Shown here piece after piece: positions 1-8,048 of a stretch of 64,000 nt of DNA. The position numbers were made by a program, and so were the translations under genes. Source of the stretch: Erginobacter sp964587835. Its GTDB lineage: Bacteria > Auribacterota > Erginobacteria > Erginobacterales > Erginobacteraceae. Positions within the stretch are counted from its first letter, which is position 1. Each line of letters begins with the position of its first letter. The stretch spans positions 1 to 64,000 of the forward strand of contig CAZPMN010000002.1 in assembly GCA_964587835.1 (NCBI GenBank). The letters run 5' to 3'. The notes beneath the pieces were generated by a model. It did not search any database. It worked only from the letters and a program-made list of their open reading frames with translations, and was not told the origin of the DNA.

Positions 1-81
1 GTACTTACACCTTTTCTCTTGCTCATAGATTTCCGGGCAACCTAATTTTCAATAAGCCGATTTATTCATAAATCGGGTTAA
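1..81 (-). repeat. MITE-like element, copy D (truncated by window edge)
   Basis: Read on the minus strand from 81 downward, this begins with TTAA and a short palindrome (stem around ACCCGATTTAT). It then runs into a segment that is nearly identical to 38361-38442 and recognisably related to 26121-26230. The TTAA at 78-81 contains the ddl stop codon (TAA at 78-80), so the element abuts the end of ddl exactly. The rest of the copy lies outside the window. Confidence 0.8.
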
Positions 82-1073
82 ACTGCTTCCACCGCGGCGG
101 TTTCCCCTCTCCGATAATTCCCCCGGGTCAGAGCGGCGGCCAGCAGGCGCTGGCAGAGAGCGGTAAAATCGATCCCGGCCGCGGCCGCCGACTGCGGCAG
201 GAGGCTGGTGGCGGTAAAACCGGGGATGGTATTGACCTCCAGAAGGCGCGGCCGGCCGTCGAGTCCCAGGATGATATCCGTTCGGGAATATGAGAAGCAA
301 CCGAGAACCCGGTGAGCGGCCAGCCCCAGTTGTTGTATCTCCCGGTAGCGGCCGGCCGGGAGCCGGGCCGGGACCTCGAACTCCGAGCGACCCGGGACGT
401 ATTTGGCCTCGAAATCAAAAAACGGGTTGGAAGGCCGGATCTCGACCAGGGGCAGCGGCCGGTCATCAAGCACCCCGACCGTCAACTCCCGCCCCGGGAT
501 GTACTCTTCCACCAGGATCTGCCGGTCGTGATCCCGGGCCCGGGCCACCGCCTCCCGAAATTCCGCTGGATTCCGGGCCAGACTCAGCCCGATGCTCGAT
601 CCCTCCCGGGCCGGTTTCACCACCACCGGAAAGGGTAATGGTGACCTCCGGGGACCCGGGCCGGACTCGTAAATCCGGCCAGAGGCGACCGGGAGACCGG
701 CCGCCGCAAACAACCGCCGGGATTCCGCCTTGCTCATCGCCCGCCGGCTGGCGACCACGCCGGATCCGGTATAGGGGATATTCATCCCCTCCAGCATCTT
801 CTGGACCTCTCCATCTTCCCCGAACCGCCCGTGGAGGGCGATAAAGGCAACAGCGAGGGCATGGGATCTCAACCCGGATCTGACCTCCTCCTTCTCCCCG
901 ATCTCCACCACGGAATAGCCCGCCTCCCGGAGCGCCCGAGAGACCGCCCGCCCCGATTTCAGCGAAATCTCGCGCTCGGCCGAGGGTCCGCCGAGGAGAA
1001 TCCCGATCAATCCGGTCTCGGCGGGACCGGGTATCCGGGCGGCGGGGAATTTTGCTTCCTTGTCCCCACTCAT
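78..1073 (-). CDS. ddl: D-alanine--D-alanine ligase
   Basis: An ATP-grasp ligase that joins two D-alanines in the cytoplasm to make the dipeptide that MurF adds to the peptidoglycan precursor. The 331-aa length is normal for Ddl. The N-terminus carries the GGPSAEREISLKSG motif (about residues 28-41). The ATP-grasp part shows VVKPAREGSSIGLS, and the C-terminal metal site shows LLEVNTIPGF. The ATG overlaps the murC stop by 4 nt (ATGA), which supports translational coupling at the end of the dcw operon. There is no murB between murC and ddl. The TAA stop is part of the TTAA of a repeat element, so the gene ends exactly at the repeat. ftsQ, ftsA and ftsZ would be expected further downstream, outside the window. 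Confidence 0.97.
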   Translation of the reverse strand: MSGDKEAKFPAARIPGPAETGLIGILLGGPSAEREISLKSGRAVSRALREAGYSVVEIGEKEEVRSGLRSHALAVAFIALHGRFGEDGEVQKMLEGMNIPYTGSGVVASRRAMSKAESRRLFAAAGLPVASGRIYESGPGPRRSPLPFPVVVKPAREGSSIGLSLARNPAEFREAVARARDHDRQILVEEYIPGRELTVGVLDDRPLPLVEIRPSNPFFDFEAKYVPGRSEFEVPARLPAGRYREIQQLGLAAHRVLGCFSYSRTDIILGLDGRPRLLEVNTIPGFTATSLLPQSAAAAGIDFTALCQRLLAAALTRGNYRRGETAAVEAV

Positions 1074-2551
1074 CGCCGGACCTCCCCGCCGCCGGTCCCG
1101 GAAGACGGTGCGGTTTTTCGCGGCCGGCTCGACTGCGCCGGCGCAGTGGTGTCTTTCTCCCTCCCCCAGGCCGCGGCCAGTTCGCCCGCCAGGGAACCGA
1201 TATCTCCCGCTCCCATAATCACCACCGCATCGCCCGGCCGCACCTCCCGCTCGAGCAGGGCGCGGATGGCGGAACGTTCCAGAAGCCGGGCATCGGCCCG
1301 TTCCCTCTGGAGAAGCTTTTCCAGGAGAAGCCGGGAATCCACCCCGGGCAGGGGCGGTTCAAAGGCCGGGTAGAGATCGGCGAGGATGATCCTATCCGAC
1401 TCGAGCAAGGACTCGGCCAGGTCCTGGGCGAAGTGGCGGGTCCGGCTGTAACGATGCGGCTGAAAGACGCACCAGATCCTATTCGGGCGGGCCGAACGGA
1501 CCGCCTCCAGGGCGGCGGTGATCTCGGCCGGGTGGTGAGCGTAATCCTCGATCAGGAGGAACGGCTCCCGGATCTTGACTTCCAGCCGGCGCCGGACGCC
1601 GGGAAAAGTTTCCAGACCCCGGCTGATCTCCTCGAAGGAGAGACCTTCTTCCCGGCAGAAGGCAATCGCCCCCAGGCAGTTGATCACCCCGCAACGCCCG
1701 AGCTGGGGGAACCGCGCCTCGCCCAGATGCCAGCCGGAACGAGAGACGGCAAAGCGGCTGCCGCTGCCGTCCAGAGATATCAGACGGCCCCGGATCAGGG
1801 CGCCTTCTCCGAGACCGTAGGTCACCACCCGGAAGTCCCCGCGGACCAGGCGATGGAGGTGGGGAGTGTTCTCCTCGATCACCAAAAGGCCGCCGGCGGG
1901 CAGGCGGCCGACAAAATCGCTGAAGGTCAGGATCAGCTTGTCCCAGCTGGAATAATAATCAACGTGATCGAGGTCGAGACCGGTAATAACCTCCGTCCGG
2001 GGGGAGAGACGGGAAAGAGACCCGTCGCTCTCGTCCGCCTCCACCACCAGAAGATCCCCCCTGTCCCAGCCGGGATGGTCTTCGAGACCGAGCACCTCCC
2101 CGCCCAGGGCCAGGGAAGGTTGCCGACCGGCGGTGACCAGGATCCAAGAAATCAAAGCGGCGGTGGTTGTCTTGCCGTGGCTCCCGGCGATCGCCACCGT
2201 TGGTTTTAGGCGGCTCAAACCGGCCAAGAGCTGGGAACGATGGAGTACCCCGATCCCCTGCTGCCGGGCCCGGGCCAGCTCCGGGTTGTCGACGGCCACG
2301 GCGGAGGAGTAGACCAACAGGTCAGGCCGGCCGGGCAGGTCGGTCCCATGCCCCAGCCGGATCCGAGCCCCCCGGCGGGAGAGCCGCTCGGTCTGTCCGG
2401 AAGTTTTAAGGTCGGATCCGGTTACCGTAAAGCCGAGAGTCAAAAGAATCCGGGCGAGAGCGCTCATCCCCGCGCCGCCGATCCCGACCAGATGGACTGA
2501 CTCAACGTCGGGACGCCCGAAAACTATCAATCTTTCAGCCGAGTTGATCAT
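1070..2551 (-). CDS. murC: UDP-N-acetylmuramate--L-alanine ligase
   Basis: A cytoplasmic Mur ligase that adds L-Ala to UDP-MurNAc. The N-terminal Rossmann motif is VHLVGIGGAGMSALARI (about residues 20-36). The ATP-binding P-loop is AGSHGKTTTAALI (about 120). The central region has DYAHHPAEITA and FQPHRYSRT. At 493 aa it is slightly longer than usual because of a low-complexity, basic and proline-rich tail after about residue 465. The ATG overlaps the 3' end of murG by 17 nt, and its own TGA overlaps the ddl start. This is the standard dcw order murG-murC-ddl, but without murB. Confidence 0.97.
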   Translation of the reverse strand: MINSAERLIVFGRPDVESVHLVGIGGAGMSALARILLTLGFTVTGSDLKTSGQTERLSRRGARIRLGHGTDLPGRPDLLVYSSAVAVDNPELARARQQGIGVLHRSQLLAGLSRLKPTVAIAGSHGKTTTAALISWILVTAGRQPSLALGGEVLGLEDHPGWDRGDLLVVEADESDGSLSRLSPRTEVITGLDLDHVDYYSSWDKLILTFSDFVGRLPAGGLLVIEENTPHLHRLVRGDFRVVTYGLGEGALIRGRLISLDGSGSRFAVSRSGWHLGEARFPQLGRCGVINCLGAIAFCREEGLSFEEISRGLETFPGVRRRLEVKIREPFLLIEDYAHHPAEITAALEAVRSARPNRIWCVFQPHRYSRTRHFAQDLAESLLESDRIILADLYPAFEPPLPGVDSRLLLEKLLQRERADARLLERSAIRALLEREVRPGDAVVIMGAGDIGSLAGELAAAWGREKDTTAPAQSSRPRKTAPSSGTGGGEVRR

Positions 2552-3650
2552 AATCAGCTATCAAGCGCTTCAGATAATCGATGATCTCTCCCGCGGCGGC
2601 GGGGCGGTGGAGTCTCCGGGCGGATGCGGCCATCTTCCGACGCATTTCCGGATCGGAACGGAACAGTTTGATCCGTTCGACCAGGACCGGCACGGTGAGC
2701 TCCGGTTCCGGATAGAGAACGGCCGCGCCCGCCCGCTGGAAATAACGGGCGTTGGCCAGCTGATGATCCTCGGTGGCGTAGGGGTAAGGAACGAGGATGG
2801 CGGGTATTCCCCAGGCGACCAGCTCGCTCAAGGTTGCTCCCCCGGCCCGGCTCACCGCCAGATCGGACAGGCTGTAGGCCCAGCCGATCTTCTCCAGGCC
2901 GGGGAAGACGGCGGCGGCCAGGCCGGCCTTCCCGTAGGCCCGTTTAAGCCGTTCACTGTCCTCCCGGCCGGCGGCATGGATGATCTGGATTTTCTCTTCC
3001 AGAGCCGCATCCGCCAGGGAGGTGGCCGACTCCTCCAGCAGGCGGTTGAGCGGACGCGCCCCCCGGCTTCCCCCGAGCACCAGGAGGGTGAATCTCCCCG
3101 GCTCCAGTCCCCAGGACGCGATCTCCCCTTCCGGGATCGGCTCCCGGGCCGCCCGGCGGATCGGAGCGCCCAAGCAGACCGCCCGGCCGCTGCCGGGCGT
3201 CACCCCGGAAAGCGGGAAGGCGGTAATCAACCGGACCGGCCCCCGGGCCAGAAACCGGTTGGCCCGGCCCAGAATCCGGTTCTGTTCGTGGCAGACCGCC
3301 GGAATCTTCAAACGGCGAGCGGCCAGAACCGGGGGAAGCGAAACATATCCCCCCAGGCCGATCACCAGGTCGGGACGAAACCGACGGAAGATCTTGATCG
3401 CCCGGCGATACCCCCGCCAATTCAGTAACAACCGGGCGGGAATCTGCCCGGGGCGGCGGAGGGTGAACGAAGCGGCCGGTATCGGAAATACCTGACTGCC
3501 GGGAGCGGATCGGAGGAGGTCTTCGGCGGCCGGGCCGGAGGTGAGGAAAAGACTTCCACCGTCGGTTTTCCGGGCCCGGATTTCCTCCAGCAGGGCAATG
3601 GCCGGAGCCAGATGTCCTCCGGTGCCGCCGCCGGCAAAGGCCAGTTTCAT
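2535..3650 (-). CDS. murG: UDP-GlcNAc:lipid I N-acetylglucosaminyltransferase
   Basis: Transfers GlcNAc to lipid I to make lipid II on the inner face of the inner membrane. The N-terminus is MKLAFAGGGTGGHLAPA, the diagnostic MurG glycine-rich loop. The C-terminal UDP-GlcNAc site includes VSRAGGATLSELVAWG. The start at 3650 is chosen because the family always begins just before GGGTGGH, and because this ATG overlaps the stop of the preceding 59-aa gene (TTATGA). A longer open frame runs to 3737 but would overlap that gene. About 371 aa, as expected. Confidence 0.96.
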   Translation of the reverse strand: MKLAFAGGGTGGHLAPAIALLEEIRARKTDGGSLFLTSGPAAEDLLRSAPGSQVFPIPAASFTLRRPGQIPARLLLNWRGYRRAIKIFRRFRPDLVIGLGGYVSLPPVLAARRLKIPAVCHEQNRILGRANRFLARGPVRLITAFPLSGVTPGSGRAVCLGAPIRRAAREPIPEGEIASWGLEPGRFTLLVLGGSRGARPLNRLLEESATSLADAALEEKIQIIHAAGREDSERLKRAYGKAGLAAAVFPGLEKIGWAYSLSDLAVSRAGGATLSELVAWGIPAILVPYPYATEDHQLANARYFQRAGAAVLYPEPELTVPVLVERIKLFRSDPEMRRKMAASARRLHRPAAAGEIIDYLKRLIADYDQLG

Positions 3651-3826
3651 AATTCCGCCTTTTCCCATCTCTCCTCGAAGGAACGACGCCGGGCCATTTG
3701 CGGAAGGTAACGGCAGTTCCGGTAGTTGCCGGCGCAATAGCGCAAAACCTCCGGCACTTCAATGGACTTGAGTAGATTACTGATCAGACAGTTCTCAAAA
3801 TACGGACAAATTTCGCGGTTACTCAT
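3647..3826 (-). CDS. Small four-cysteine protein between ftsW and murG
   Basis: A 59-residue protein of unknown function. The ATG at 3826 overlaps the ftsW stop (TAATG), and its TGA overlaps the murG start (ATGA). This tight double coupling argues that it is a real, translated gene. It has four cysteines spaced C-x5-C-x17-C-x6-C (residues 7, 13, 31 and 38), starting CPYFENC, followed by a basic tail. The spacing suggests a small zinc or Fe-S binding fold, but that is inference. There is no signal peptide or membrane segment. Short cysteine proteins starting CP(Y/F)F occur in other bacteria as uncharacterised proteins. An alternative upstream start at 3859 would overlap ftsW further and is less likely. 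Confidence 0.75.
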   Translation of the reverse strand: MSNREICPYFENCLISNLLKSIEVPEVLRYCAGNYRNCRYLPQMARRRSFEERWEKAEL

Positions 3827-5034
3827 TAGCGTTCCCCGGTTCTCGATTTGAAGAGGCATACCGCCCCCCGATGATTACGGCGGCGGCCGGCGGTCTCCCG
3901 GTGGGAAGCAATCGAGATCAGGATCCCCACCGCCAGGCAGCTGGCCAGAAGGTTGGAACCGCCGTAACTGACAAAGGGAAACGGCAGCCCCTTGGTCGGA
4001 AGCATCCCGCAGGCGACTCCCATATTGATCAGGGCCTGGATGACGAGCATTGCCGTCACCCCCTGGGCGAGAAGCTGGCCGAAGAGATCCCGGGAGCGGG
4101 AGGCAATCCGGAATCCAACGATCAGGAGCCCCACGGTCAGGGCGACGGTCAGACCGGTCCCGATAAACCCCAGCTCCTCGCCCAGGATGGAGAAGATGAA
4201 GTCGGTGGTGGCGGCGGGGAGGTAGAAAAGTTTCTGCCGGCTTTCACCCAGACCCAATCCGGTGGGACCTCCCGAGCCCAGGGCGATCAGCGACTGAATT
4301 ATCTGGAACCCGGTCCCCTGGGGATCGGCCCAGGGATCAATGAAGGCCAGTATTCTCCGCATCCGGTAACCGACCCGGATCACCATCAGGACCAGAACCG
4401 GCAGGGACGCCAGGACCAATAATCCAAGGTGAGCCAGACGCCCCCCGCCGAGGTAAATCATCAGCAATCCGATGACCCCCAGGCTCAAAGCGGTTCCCAG
4501 GTCGGGCTGAATCACCACCAGGCCGGCGAGGAGAGCGATCACCCCCAGAGGCGGAAGGAACCCCGAGCACAATCGGGTAATCTCCTTCTGGCGACGGGAA
4601 AGGAGGTCGGCCAGATAGATAATCAACAGGTATTTCACCACTTCCGCTGGCTGGAAACTCACCCCTCCCAGCTGCAACCAGCGTTGGGCCCCTCCCCCGC
4701 TCCGCCCCAGGCCGGGGATAAAGACCGCCGCCAGTAGAAGAATTCCGGCCAGGAGAAATAGCCGGCTGTGCCGCTGCCACCAGTGATAGTCGATCCGGGC
4801 GGCAACAATCCCCGCGACCAGGCCAGTTCCCAGCCAGATCAGCTGGTGCCGGATGATGAAATAACGGTCGCCGTAAGCGTCCCGGGCATAGACCGTGGAT
4901 GAACTGTAGATCATCAGCAGACCGATCCCGATCAGGGCCGCCACCAGGGAAAGGAGGATCAGGGGCAGGGAACTAATTCCCTGCCCGGCTCCGTCTTCGG
5001 GACGGGCGGTCAGGTTTATCGGTCGGCGGCTCAC
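3826..5034 (-). CDS. ftsW: Lipid II polymerase FtsW (SEDS family)
   Basis: A multi-pass inner-membrane SEDS glycosyltransferase that polymerises lipid II at the septum together with FtsI. The predicted start is GTG at 5034, four bases after the stop of the LysM gene. This gives 402 aa, the usual FtsW size. The reading frame stays open far upstream, but there it only shadows the LysM gene. Family segments include SSSTVYARDAYGD near the first helix, PDLGTALSLG, the extracellular loop GFQIIQSLIALGSGG, and FPFVSYGGSNLLA near the C-terminus. About ten hydrophobic helices are visible. The stop TAA overlaps the start of the small Cys protein by one base. Confidence 0.95.
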   Translation of the reverse strand: MSRRPINLTARPEDGAGQGISSLPLILLSLVAALIGIGLLMIYSSSTVYARDAYGDRYFIIRHQLIWLGTGLVAGIVAARIDYHWWQRHSRLFLLAGILLLAAVFIPGLGRSGGGAQRWLQLGGVSFQPAEVVKYLLIIYLADLLSRRQKEITRLCSGFLPPLGVIALLAGLVVIQPDLGTALSLGVIGLLMIYLGGGRLAHLGLLVLASLPVLVLMVIRVGYRMRRILAFIDPWADPQGTGFQIIQSLIALGSGGPTGLGLGESRQKLFYLPAATTDFIFSILGEELGFIGTGLTVALTVGLLIVGFRIASRSRDLFGQLLAQGVTAMLVIQALINMGVACGMLPTKGLPFPFVSYGGSNLLASCLAVGILISIASHRETAGRRRNHRGAVCLFKSRTGER

Positions 5035-5038
5035 TCGG

Positions 5039-5503
5039 TCAGTCGGAACTATCGGGGATAACCAGCTCCTGGCCCAAGGAGAGTCGATCGGGATTGTCGA
5101 GCTGGTTGGCTTGGACAATCGAGTCCAGGGAAACCCCATACTGCCGGCTGATTCCCCAGAGAGTTTCGCCCTTTTCCACCTTGTGCAGCCGCGGGGAGGG
5201 TGTCTCCAAACTGGCGACGGCGGTTTTCGGGACCGGTTCGGCCGCCTTCGCGGCCGGTTGATCCGGAACCACCTCCGGTTCCACCGGAGCCGCGGGCTGG
5301 TCGGCGGTGATGATTCCCTCCTCGACCAGGGTCTCCTCGCTGATCTCCGCCGCCGGGACAATCTCCTCCGGAGCGATCTCCTCGGCCGGGGGCGGGACGG
5401 AAACATCCGGGGTGGAGGTATGGCAACCGCCAATGAAGCTCCAAATCAGCACCGAGACCAATGAGCCCAGCGCGCCGTAAAATATCATCCTGGTTTTACT
5501 CAT
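5039..5503 (-). CDS. LysM-domain lipoprotein inserted in dcw cluster
   Basis: About 154 aa. The start at 5503 is chosen because of an excellent ribosome binding site (AAGGAGGAGAG) and a 4-nt ATGA overlap with the end of murD. The N-terminus has a hydrophobic segment ending in IGGC, a plausible lipobox, so the mature protein would be anchored in a membrane. A proline- and glutamate-rich linker follows, and then one C-terminal LysM domain (about residues 107-152: HKVEKGETLWGISRQYG ... LSLGQELVIP). LysM binds the GlcNAc-containing glycan of peptidoglycan. Its position between murD and ftsW suggests a role in wall synthesis or septation, but that is inference from context. Confidence 0.88.
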   Translation of the reverse strand: MSKTRMIFYGALGSLVSVLIWSFIGGCHTSTPDVSVPPPAEEIAPEEIVPAAEISEETLVEEGIITADQPAAPVEPEVVPDQPAAKAAEPVPKTAVASLETPSPRLHKVEKGETLWGISRQYGVSLDSIVQANQLDNPDRLSLGQELVIPDSSD

Positions 5504-6933
5504 CTCTCTCCTCCTTCCCCTTGCGGGGTTATCCAATCAACCACTTCTATTGCCGGTTCGCGACCTCGATCCCGAACCGATTGATTAACCCGATCCCGCG
5601 TGACCAAACGTTCGATAAGGGATTTGAACAGATTCCCCCGCTCCCGGTAGTTCTCAAACATGTCGAAACTGGCGCAGCCGGGAGAAAGGAGGATGACCTC
5701 CCCCGGTTCGGCCGACTGCCAAGCCGCGCGGACCGCCTCTTCCAGGCTGGCGACGACCTGACAAGGAACTATTCCCTCCGCCAGCGCCCGCAGTTTATCC
5801 CGGGTCTCCCCCAGGAAAATCGCCCGTTTCACCCGCCCCGGCCAGGACTCCGCCAGGCCGGAGAAGTCCAGATTCTTATCGCTCCCTCCGGCCAGCCAGA
5901 TGACCGGCCGGGAGAAAGCCCGAAGAGCCGCTGCGGCCGCGGCCGGGTTGGTCGATTTGGAGTCGTTGTAAAATTTGACCCCCCCTGCTTCGGCGACAAA
6001 TTCCAACCGGTGGGGGATGCCCGGAAACGTCTTTAAAACCGCGGCGATATCCCCGGCCTTCACCCCCTCGGTCCGGGCGGCGGCGGCCGCGGCCAGAGCG
6101 TTATCCCGGAAGGCCGGGCCGAAACCGGCGATTTCCTCCCGGCGGCAGATGATCTCCTCGCCCCCGGCCGATAAAGCCTTGATCCCCTCCCCCACCCACC
6201 GGACCTTCCCGGTCGCCCCCCCCCAGGTTACCGTCTCCACCCCGGCAGGAATGGCCCCCCGGACAAACGACGCCAGGCTTTCCGGAAAGAGGGCCCGGTC
6301 GCCTTTTTCCTGCCGAGAAAATATTTTCAGCTTGGCCGCGCCGTACTCCTTCATACCCGGATAACGATCGAGATGATCGGGAGCCAGGTTTAAAAATACC
6401 GCGGTCGACGGACGAAAGCGGTCGATTCTCTCCAGCTGAAAGGAACTGATCTCCGCCACGATCACCCCGTCATCCCGGCCTTCCCGGGCGATCCGGGAGA
6501 GGGGATAGCCGATGTTACCTCCGGCGACCGACTGGATCCCGGCGTGGCGGAGTATCTCGACCAGTAAACTGACCGTGGTGGTTTTGCCGTTGGTCCCGGT
6601 GACCGCAATCAGCTTTCCCCGGAGAAACCGGGCAGCCAGCTCGATCTCGGAGATGGCCGGGGTTCTCTCCCGACGGACCCGGGCCAGCAGGGGGTGATCG
6701 GGGGGTATCCCCGGGCTGACAATGACCAGGTCATAACCGCTCCAACCCCTTCTCCCCTCTCCGCCCAGGAGGATGTCCGCTCCCCGGGCCGCCAACCGGG
6801 CGGCCCGATCCCCCCCCGACAATTCGGACCGGTCGTCGAAGATGGTGACGACCGAACCCCGGTCCAGGAGCAGTTCCGCCGCCGCCGCTCCGCTCAAACC
6901 CAGACCGATCACCGCTGTTTTTTCTCCTCTCAT
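5500..6933 (-). CDS. murD: UDP-MurNAc-L-Ala--D-Glu ligase
   Basis: Adds D-glutamate to UDP-MurNAc-L-Ala. About 477 aa from an ATG at 6933 that overlaps the mraY stop (ATGA). The longer open frame upstream only shadows mraY. The N-terminal motif is AVIGLGLSGAAAAELL. The P-loop is AVTGTNGKTTTVSLL (about residue 115). The C-terminal domain has FYNDSKSTNPAA and LSPGCASFDMFENYRERG, both typical of MurD. Its stop overlaps the start of the LysM gene, so coupling continues. Confidence 0.97.
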   Translation of the reverse strand: MRGEKTAVIGLGLSGAAAAELLLDRGSVVTIFDDRSELSGGDRAARLAARGADILLGGEGRRGWSGYDLVIVSPGIPPDHPLLARVRRERTPAISEIELAARFLRGKLIAVTGTNGKTTTVSLLVEILRHAGIQSVAGGNIGYPLSRIAREGRDDGVIVAEISSFQLERIDRFRPSTAVFLNLAPDHLDRYPGMKEYGAAKLKIFSRQEKGDRALFPESLASFVRGAIPAGVETVTWGGATGKVRWVGEGIKALSAGGEEIICRREEIAGFGPAFRDNALAAAAAARTEGVKAGDIAAVLKTFPGIPHRLEFVAEAGGVKFYNDSKSTNPAAAAAALRAFSRPVIWLAGGSDKNLDFSGLAESWPGRVKRAIFLGETRDKLRALAEGIVPCQVVASLEEAVRAAWQSAEPGEVILLSPGCASFDMFENYRERGNLFKSLIERLVTRDRVNQSVRDRGREPAIEVVDWITPQGEGGER

Positions 6934-8033
6934 CTCATCTTCAGCGCGCCCAGGCCGATCAGGGCGCAGATAACCGCGCAGATCCAGAAGCGGGTGGTGA
7001 TCTTGTTCTCCGGGATATTCTTCATCTGGAAGTGATGGTGGATCGGGGCGCAACGGAAGATCCGTTTCCCCCTCAACTTGAAACTGCCGACCTGGAGAAT
7101 CACCGAGAGCGCCTCGATAACGAAAACCCCGCCGATCAGCAGGAGGAAGAGTTCCTTCTTCAGCAGCACCGCCACAGTTCCCAGCGCCCCCCCGCAGGCC
7201 AGCGACCCGGTATCGCCCATAAATACCTCTGCCGGGTGGGCGTTGAACCAGAGAAAACCCATCCCCGCGCCGGCCAGGGCCGCGCAGAAGACCGTCAGTT
7301 CCCCCGCTCCCGGAACGTAAAGAACCTGAAGATAGCGGGCGAATTCGAGGTGACCGACCAGGTAGGCCAGCGCCGCGAAGGCCAGAGCGGCGATGGCCAG
7401 GCAGCCACCGGCCAGCCCGTCCAGGCCGTCGGTCAGGTTGACCGCGTTGGTCGAGCCGACCAGGACCAGGATGACCAGGGGGATGGAGAAAAGGCCGATA
7501 TTCTCCAGCACGGCGTGCTTGTAAAAGGGAACCCAGAGATGACCGGCATACCCGGAGGTTTCAGGGGAGTAAACCAGGAAGAGACCAAGTCCCAGCCCGA
7601 GCATCAGCTGACCGACCAGCTTAACCCGGCCCGAAAGCCCCCGCCGGCGGATCCGTTTGAGCTTGATCCAGTCGTCGACGAAACCGATCAGACCCAGCCA
7701 GAGGGACGAGATCACGATGATGATCACCTGGGTCGTCTCCAGGCGGGCCCAGAGGACCGTGGCCGCCAGCACCGCCAGCAGGATGATCAACCCCCCCATC
7801 GTCGGGGTCCCCTCTTTCTTCTTGTGGTGGTTGGAGAGTTCCTCATAGTGTTTCCCATCCCGGATCTTCTCAATCACCCCCATCTCCCGCAGCTTTCGGA
7901 TCAGGGCGGGGCCGAAGACCAAGAAGATCAGAAAGGCGGTCAGGGCGGCGCCGGCGGCCCGGAAGGTTATATAACGGAAGATATTGAACCCGAACCAGAT
8001 ATCGCGCAGTGGGTAGAAAACATGGTAGAACAT
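6930..8033 (-). CDS. mraY: Phospho-MurNAc-pentapeptide transferase
   Basis: An integral membrane enzyme that transfers phospho-MurNAc-pentapeptide to undecaprenyl phosphate, giving lipid I. At 367 aa with about ten hydrophobic segments it matches the family. Diagnostic motifs are GTPTMGGLIIL (about residue 75), the aspartates in GFVDDWIKL, NLTDGLDGLAGG, and the cytoplasmic loop CAPIHHHFQM near the C-terminus. It lies 15 nt downstream of murF, and its stop overlaps the murD start. Confidence 0.98.
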   Translation of the reverse strand: MFYHVFYPLRDIWFGFNIFRYITFRAAGAALTAFLIFLVFGPALIRKLREMGVIEKIRDGKHYEELSNHHKKKEGTPTMGGLIILLAVLAATVLWARLETTQVIIIVISSLWLGLIGFVDDWIKLKRIRRRGLSGRVKLVGQLMLGLGLGLFLVYSPETSGYAGHLWVPFYKHAVLENIGLFSIPLVILVLVGSTNAVNLTDGLDGLAGGCLAIAALAFAALAYLVGHLEFARYLQVLYVPGAGELTVFCAALAGAGMGFLWFNAHPAEVFMGDTGSLACGGALGTVAVLLKKELFLLLIGGVFVIEALSVILQVGSFKLRGKRIFRCAPIHHHFQMKNIPENKITTRFWICAVICALIGLGALKMR

Positions 8034-8048
8034 AAGCCAAACTCCGTT

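Noticed and set aside
1..81. Sequence at the window start considered as the end of another gene
   Set aside because: It matches the MITE copies C and D and has no coding frame with a ribosome site.
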